A DNA stretch of 10,407 nt from CAZCSK01 sp964501265. GTDB lineage: Bacteria > Actinomycetota > CADDZG01 > JAHWKV01. Within the stretch, counting starts at the first letter, position 1. Every line of letters begins with the position of its first letter. The stretch is from positions 1 through 10,407 of the forward strand of contig CAZCSK010000059.1 in assembly GCA_964501265.1 (NCBI GenBank), written 5' to 3'. The position numbers were made by a program, and so were the translations under genes. A model generated the notes under the pieces. The model was not told the DNA's origin. It ran no database searches and worked only from the letters and a program-made list of their open reading frames with translations. Positions 7,371-10,407 of this stretch are shown piece after piece.

Positions 7371-8033
7371 TCAAGGTAGATCTATCATTTTCTCCCGTAC
7401 ACCGAACGCGACGGCCTCGCCTCTCGAATGAAGTTGCAACTTGCTCAAGATGTTCCTCACGTGATTCTTGACGGTGTTCTCAGAGATGACGAGCCTTCGG
7501 GCTATGTCTCGGTTTCCGAGTCCCTGAGCGGCCAGTTTCAACACGTCGATTTCTCGCTCGGTGAGTGTTGGGGCGGGTTTGCGGTCGACCTCCGCTTTGG
7601 CCGAAAGGGCGGTAAATTCCGTTAGCAGTTTCGTTGCCATCGAAGGAGTGATGAGCGAATTACCGGCGTTCACCGATCGGATTGCCGCGGCCACCTCTTC
7701 GATCGCAAGGTCCTTGAGCAGATAGCCAAGTGCCCCGGCCTTCAGGGCTTCGTATAGGTCGGCTTCCTCATCGGAAACCGTGAGCATCACTATCTTTGAT
7801 TCGGGAAGGATCTGCCTGATAGCGGCCGTTGCTTCAAGGCCTGTTCGCTTAGGCATTCTCACATCCATCAAAATGACGTCAGGATTGGCCAACTTGGCCT
7901 TCTCCACGGCATCGGCGCCATCTCCCGACTCGGCCACCACTTCGATGTCTGCTTCGCTCTCCAAAACCATCTGCAGGCCGCGTCGAAACAGGGCGTGATC
8001 ATCGACAATCATCACCTTGATCGCTTCAGGCAC
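7371..8033 (-). CDS. NarL/FixJ-family response regulator (no kinase in window)
   Basis: This is a two-component transcription factor. The receiver domain (about 6-122) has the acidic pair D11-D12 (VMIVDDHALFRRG), the phosphoacceptor D57 (VILMDVRMPK), the switch residue T85 (MLTVSD) and K107 (YLLKD). The LuxR-type helix-turn-helix covers about 156-211 (LTEREIDVLKLAAQG, then NRDIARRLVISENTVKNH). At 220 residues it is standard for NarL/LiaR/DegU proteins. It starts at GTG 8033, with AAGAAGGG (8041-8048) 7 nt upstream as Shine-Dalgarno, inside hpf; the two frames overlap by 8 nt, so translation is probably coupled. No histidine kinase is present, and the partner and target genes cannot be told from here. 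Its place between hpf and secA hints at stress or stationary-phase control, but that is inference. Confidence 0.93.
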   Translation of the reverse strand: MPEAIKVMIVDDHALFRRGLQMVLESEADIEVVAESGDGADAVEKAKLANPDVILMDVRMPKRTGLEATAAIRQILPESKIVMLTVSDEEADLYEALKAGALGYLLKDLAIEEVAAAIRSVNAGNSLITPSMATKLLTEFTALSAKAEVDRKPAPTLTEREIDVLKLAAQGLGNRDIARRLVISENTVKNHVRNILSKLQLHSRGEAVAFGVREKMIDLP

Positions 8034-8385
8034 TTCTAATCCCTTCTTGAGATGTTGGCCGAGAGTTTACCTTCGTTCGAGCGTGGGCTGGTTTGCCCGA
8101 CCGTTTCCTCTTGAACTCCTTCAGCCGCCGTTCCAACCTGGCCGCCGCGACGTCGATGCATATCTTGTGATCTTTGCCCGCCACCTTGGAGCGAAACACT
8201 GGCCCGCTGGTGGCGACTCTAACGTGGGCAACGTGAGCGGCCCCGCCCTTGCCTTCCTCGTACAGTTCCACGTCTACCGTTTCGACCGTAGAGAGGTATT
8301 TGCTTAGGAGTTCTAGTTTCTGTGTGGCGTAGTTACGCAGATCAGGCGACACCTCGGTGCGTCTTCCGTGAATTGTTATCTGCAT
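8026..8385 (-). CDS. hpf: Ribosome hibernation-promoting factor, short form (HPF/RaiA)
   Basis: The family binds the 30S decoding channel and blocks mRNA and tRNA, storing ribosomes during starvation. Residues 1-95 match the HPF/RaiA beta-alpha-beta-beta-beta-alpha fold: MQITIHGRRTEVSPDLRNYA, then LSTVETVDVELYEEG, VRVATSGPVFRSKVAGKD, and the helix DVAAARLERRLKEFKRKR. The protein is 119 residues with a short basic, probably flexible tail. The C-terminal dimerisation domain of long HPF, the usual form in actinobacteria (about 200-230 residues), is absent; the response regulator gene begins exactly where it would continue. The start has no strong Shine-Dalgarno; a GGGG (8397-8400) lies 11 nt upstream and overlaps a possible -10. 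A roughly 240-nt structured leader precedes it. Short HPF normally needs a partner for 100S formation in gammaproteobacteria, so the mode of action here is open. Confidence 0.94.
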   Translation of the reverse strand: MQITIHGRRTEVSPDLRNYATQKLELLSKYLSTVETVDVELYEEGKGGAAHVAHVRVATSGPVFRSKVAGKDHKICIDVAAARLERRLKEFKRKRSGKPAHARTKVNSRPTSQEGIRSA

Positions 8386-8391
8386 GCTGCC

Positions 8392-8397
8392 ATTGTC
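8392..8397 (-). promoter_or_regulatory. Candidate -10 element of hpf (leaderless)
   Basis: GACAAT on the minus strand, 6 nt (GGCAGC), then the hpf ATG. If used, hpf would have a leaderless transcript in addition to any readthrough from the structured RNA upstream. Confidence 0.35.
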
Positions 8398-8634
8398 CCC
8401 TACGGGCCTGGGGTTTCGTCAAGTAGTGGCCTTCCGCCCGGCCGACCTGGTCTTTGACCCCACACTCGCCTGCTGAGAGATCTTCTCCCGGCCTTTTGGG
8501 CCGAGGCAGGACTTACACCTAAACCGCACCATGCTCAGCACCCCTAAGGCTGCCTTACGTGGGTCCTTTCGCCTGCGACTGGCGTGGACTTGGGACCATT
8601 CAGCCCCGCAACCACGGACCCGGACGGAAAGCCA
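8398..8634 (-). ncRNA. Structured RNA upstream of hpf, raiA-motif candidate
   Basis: This roughly 240-nt stretch has no open reading frame on either strand worth calling. On the minus strand it folds into several helices, identified by eye. GGTCC (8593-8597) pairs with GGACC (8562-8566) around an inner CGCC/GGCG pair. CAGC/GCTG lies at 8536-8552. A CCTGC/GCAGG stem (8506-8510 with 8469-8473) encloses two hairpins, CGGCC-CAAAA-GGCCG and GAGA-AGATC-TCTC. GTCAA/TTGAC (8454-8458 with 8418-8422) extends past a GAAA bulge to a GGG/CCC pair. A perfect TATAAT lies just upstream. From established knowledge, the raiA motif is a large conserved non-coding RNA found immediately upstream of raiA/hpf genes in Bacillota and Actinomycetota. 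I cannot verify its consensus from memory, so the family name rests on position, size and structure. End points are approximate. Confidence 0.55.
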
Positions 8635-8640
8635 ATCCCA

Positions 8641-8646
8641 ATTATA
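8641..8646 (-). promoter_or_regulatory. -10 element for the hpf leader RNA
   Basis: A perfect TATAAT on the minus strand, with the start of transcription expected near 8634. No good TTGACA is seen 16-18 nt further upstream; that position is GC-rich. It is the best -10 match in the gap and defines the likely 5' end of the structured RNA. Confidence 0.5.
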
Positions 8647-8724
8647 TGAGGAGTAGGGGTTCTGCCCCGTCGCTGGTACGCCGTGGCCGTCGTCAAACGT
8701 TTACCACGTCCGGGAACAGTCGCT

Positions 8725-8744
8725 AATTACGCATTAGAATTACG
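8725..8744 (+). repeat. AATTACG direct repeat at the membrane-protein promoter
   Basis: AATTACG occurs at 8725-8731 and again at 8738-8744, 13 nt apart start to start, flanking and overlapping the TAGAAT hexamer. An inverted pair CTAAT/ATTAG (8723-8737) overlaps it, and an 8-bp palindrome AAACGTTT sits at 8695-8702. These could be operator half-sites in the divergent hpf/membrane-protein gap; no regulator is known. Confidence 0.3.
8735..8740 (+). promoter_or_regulatory. Candidate -10 element of the membrane protein gene (leaderless)
   Basis: TAGAAT fits the TANNNT pattern and is followed by 7 nt and the ATG at 8748, with no Shine-Dalgarno. The geometry is the same as at 836-849. The sequence around it is distinctly AT-rich compared with its surroundings. 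Confidence 0.5.
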
Positions 8745-8747
8745 ATT

Positions 8748-9542
8748 ATGGACACTAAAAGCGTCAACGAAGGAGGGTCAGACCTCGACGTGCCCGTCTG
8801 GCGGCGCGTCGCATTCACGATTCTGAGCGCGGCCTTGGGCTTGCTCATGGGCTTTTTTCTCTTCGGCCTGCCATTACTCATCCTTGGATGGTTCGACTCG
8901 GAAGACGGTGGCATCCACCGGTTCCATAGTCTGAGCTGGGGGGCCCTCATCGGCTTGCTCGCGGCTGTGCCTGCCCTGCTGCAGCTGCGCAGGCCAGAAC
9001 GGAAGATCGCCGCTCTTCAGCAGATCGGTGTCGTTTTCATCGCGGTGATCCTGGGGTATGTGTTCTCTCGACAGTTCCAGTTGAGCGGATTCTTGGTGTT
9101 GGTCGGTATCTTCGCGGTATTTGCCTCTCTTCACCCTGCTCGCAACGAGTTCTTGCGCTTGGGTCGACCAATTCCTGCCCTCGTAGTCCTAGCCTTTGTG
9201 GCAGCTGTACCGTTCTTTATTTACGCCTTCGGTCAAGGGCAACTCCAGCAGACTGCGGGAGACCCACATGCGGCGAATGACCACTACCTCGATATGGTCC
9301 GAGTGGCTTCCGCCGTTCCGCTGGTGGCGCTTGTCGCCTCGCTTGGGGGTCCGGGCTTTCGGATCCCGGCATGGTGTGCTGGCCTCGCCGCGATCTTTCT
9401 TGGGGTAGCTTCCATCGTCCACCCCGATCAGGCTTCAAGCTTCGGGAGCAGTTGGGGTGTTGCCGCTTTGGCCGGCGGACTGCTTTTCATCTTTGTTGGT
9501 GAGAGGGAGGCTCGCCGTAGGGCGGCGGACCCGAGGGTTTAA
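8748..9542 (+). CDS. Polytopic membrane protein of unknown function
   Basis: I do not recognise a family. The 264-residue protein has a short hydrophilic N-terminus (to about 19) and roughly seven to eight hydrophobic segments: about 21-48, 62-80, 91-108, 113-128, 141-162, 184-200, 206-225 and 236-250. Basic residues cluster in RRPERK (81-86) and the C-terminal tail EREARRRAA, which suggests that these faces are cytoplasmic. The largest loop (163-183) contains HAANDHYLDM. No catalytic or transport motif stands out. The gene is the only plus-strand gene in the right half, divergent from the hpf leader and convergent with comF, whose 3' end it overlaps by 56 nt. The ATG follows a TANNNT hexamer by 7 nt and is probably leaderless. 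The hydrophobic pattern over the full frame makes it a convincing gene even without a name. Confidence 0.8.
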   Translation: MDTKSVNEGGSDLDVPVWRRVAFTILSAALGLLMGFFLFGLPLLILGWFDSEDGGIHRFHSLSWGALIGLLAAVPALLQLRRPERKIAALQQIGVVFIAVILGYVFSRQFQLSGFLVLVGIFAVFASLHPARNEFLRLGRPIPALVVLAFVAAVPFFIYAFGQGQLQQTAGDPHAANDHYLDMVRVASAVPLVALVASLGGPGFRIPAWCAGLAAIFLGVASIVHPDQASSFGSSWGVAALAGGLLFIFVGEREARRRAADPRV

Positions 9543-10197
9543 GGGTTCTAGCGATGCAGATCGCCAGAACTCGTCCAGCTCCCGCCGCCTTGAGGGCGCG
9601 CGCCGCCTCGGAGACCGTTGACCCTGTTGTAAAAACATCGTCGACTAATGTGACCTTTGGCGGTGGTGGGAGGCAAGCTCTCAATGCTCCCTCCTGGTTA
9701 CGCACCCGGGGACCCAAGGCCAATTCAACCTGAGGCGGCGTTGAGCGTACACGCTCGAGCAACGAGGCAACCCTCAACCCCGCTAAAGCGGCTACGGCCT
9801 CTGCAAGCACGCGGCCATGATCAAAGCCTCGCTCATGCAAACGACCGGGATCGGCCGGAACCCAGGTGATTGTGCCCACAAGTTCCAACCGGGCGGCCAC
9901 AAGAAGGGCAAGCGGCCCGGAACGGGAAATCTCGCCGGAGTACTTGAACCGATGGATCGCCTCGCGCACGTGCCCGCCGAACGCGACTGCTTGCCGCGCC
10001 TCATCGAAATGAAATTCGCGGCCCCGGCATTCCTGGCAAGTCGGAACCGAGGCCGCAGAAGGGTGGCCACAACGTCGACATGTGCGGGGGCCGAGCTCGG
10101 GGACGCCATCCAGACACTCTCCACACAGTCCACCTCGAGCAAGTCTTCGACAAACCAGGCAGACCTGCGGATACATGAAATCGGCAAACCAGCGCAT
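9487..10197 (-). CDS. comF: ComF-family phosphoribosyltransferase-like protein
   Basis: ComF/GntX proteins are needed for uptake or processing of transforming DNA in competent bacteria, though in many species the role is unproven. The 236 residues begin with cysteine pairs C13-C16, C25-C28, C40-C43 and C54-C57, arranged as two zinc ribbons. FKYSGE (84-89) and LHERGFDHGR (120-129) are family hallmarks, and the phosphoribosyl-diphosphate loop VTLVDDVFTTGST is at 182-194. The proline-rich tail after 220 overlaps the opposing membrane protein gene by 56 nt. The ATG at 10197 is 40 nt after the adenosylhomocysteinase stop and has a TAACAT 6 nt upstream rather than a Shine-Dalgarno. In mycobacteria comF also lies just before hpf and secA, so the context is conserved. 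No other competence gene is in view. Confidence 0.93.
   Translation of the reverse strand: MRWFADFMYPQVCLVCRRLARGGLCGECLDGVPELGPRTCRRCGHPSAASVPTCQECRGREFHFDEARQAVAFGGHVREAIHRFKYSGEISRSGPLALLVAARLELVGTITWVPADPGRLHERGFDHGRVLAEAVAALAGLRVASLLERVRSTPPQVELALGPRVRNQEGALRACLPPPPKVTLVDDVFTTGSTVSEAARALKAAGAGRVLAICIARTLKPSGPPPYGEPPSHQQR
9543..9572 (+). terminator. Strong hairpin after the membrane protein gene
   Basis: Directly after the TAA, GGGTTCT then GCGAT pair with ATCGC then AGAACTC around a GCAG loop: 12 pairs including one G-T, with a single A/C mismatch. No T-run follows, so it would be a U-less terminator or mRNA 3'-end stabiliser. It lies inside comF on the other strand, so coding constraint could also explain the sequence. 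Confidence 0.4.
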
Positions 10198-10203
10198 ATT
10201 GAC

Positions 10204-10209
10204 ATGTTA
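10204..10209 (-). promoter_or_regulatory. Candidate -10 element of comF (leaderless)
   Basis: TAACAT on the minus strand fits TANNNT and is followed by 6 nt (GTCAAT) and the comF ATG. No Shine-Dalgarno or clear -35 is seen. Readthrough from the adenosylhomocysteinase gene 40 nt upstream is an alternative. Confidence 0.4.
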
Positions 10210-10237
10210 GAGGCCCGCGCCGACAAGAATTGCCTGT

Positions 10238-10407
10238 TTATGTACCAGTTTCCCAGCTCGTGAGATAGAGGGCCTGCTCCGGCGTCAAGGCGTCGATGTC
10301 CACCTTTAACGATTCCAGTTTCAAGCGGGCCACTTCCTTGTCGATATCCTCCGGCACCGGATAAACCGCGGGTTCGAGTCCCCGATTCTTCACCAACCAC
10401 TCCAGTG
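10238..10407 (-). CDS. ahcY: S-adenosylhomocysteinase, C-terminal fragment (5' end beyond window)
   Basis: The enzyme splits S-adenosylhomocysteine into adenosine and homocysteine, clearing the product inhibitor of methyltransferases. Only the last 55 residues are visible, from hand translation: LEWLVKNRGLEPAVYPVPED, then IDKEVARLKLESL, ending LTPEQALYLTSWETGT. The signature of a variable P-x-x-I-D-x-E-V-A-R-L-K-L helix followed by LT-x-EQ and a final SW-E-G-T is that of the shorter archaeal and Thermotoga-type enzyme; the classical bacterial and eukaryotic form ends in a KPDHYRY-type tail. The NAD-binding and catalytic parts lie outside the window. sahH is also a near neighbour of comF-hpf-secA in mycobacteria, although with other genes in between. 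Confidence 0.88.
   Translation of the reverse strand, partial: LEWLVKNRGLEPAVYPVPEDIDKEVARLKLESLKVDIDALTPEQALYLTSWETGT

Noticed and set aside
8469..8490. CTGAGA string in the hpf/membrane-protein gap, suggestive of a TPP riboswitch
   Set aside because: It is on the plus strand without the other conserved thiamine-box segments, and it is better explained as one arm of the GAGA/TCTC hairpin of the minus-strand RNA.
8595..8607. GGGGCTGAATGGT on the minus strand, resembling the 5' end of tmRNA
   Set aside because: No tag reading frame, no tRNA-like acceptor and T-arm partner, and no CCA end is seen nearby. The match is limited to a short, GC-rich string inside the hpf leader.
10368..10385. GGGTTCGAGTCCCCG, resembling a tRNA T-arm
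   Set aside because: No anticodon or D-arm precedes it at the right distance on the plus strand, and the bases encode conserved adenosylhomocysteinase residues on the minus strand.

Overview
The window looks like a chromosomal housekeeping region of a bacterium, most likely a member of the Actinomycetota outside the well-studied genera. This is inferred from gene order: ahcY, comF, hpf and secA lie near one another in actinobacteria such as Mycobacterium, and prfB, ftsE, ftsX and smpB form a second actinobacterial block. Here the two blocks are joined on the minus strand. The composition is moderately GC-rich. Most operon-leading genes lack a Shine-Dalgarno sequence and carry a -10-like hexamer 5-7 nt before the start codon, as expected for the leaderless mRNAs common in this phylum. 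I cannot name a genus.

Reading the minus strand from the right edge: the last 55 codons of an archaeal/Thermotoga-type S-adenosylhomocysteinase (10238-10407); comF, a double zinc-ribbon phosphoribosyltransferase (9487-10197); then, after a plus-strand membrane protein gene of unknown function (8748-9542), a non-coding structured leader (about 8398-8634) with a perfect TATAAT upstream; hpf/raiA (8026-8385); a NarL/FixJ response regulator overlapping hpf by 8 nt (7371-8033); secA (4596-7322); prfB (3497-4595) with a programmed +1 frameshift; and, beyond a plus-strand cassette, ftsE (1-675), which runs off the left edge and is probably followed by ftsX.

The plus-strand cassette between prfB and ftsE holds a lipoprotein gene (849-1649) and a transketolase split into two subunit genes (1685-2500 and 2501-3445). 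An intrinsic terminator on the minus strand (764-788) lies between this cassette and ftsE, so ftsE is probably cut off from upstream antisense transcription and uses its own promoter.

Functionally the minus-strand genes cover ribosome hibernation (hpf), signalling (response regulator), protein export (SecA), termination at UGA/UAA (RF2) and divisome control (FtsE). The split transketolase belongs to the non-oxidative pentose phosphate pathway. The best candidates for a second look are the structured RNA upstream of hpf, which fits the position of the raiA-motif non-coding RNA, the recurrent leaderless promoter geometry, and the hpf-response regulator overlap.
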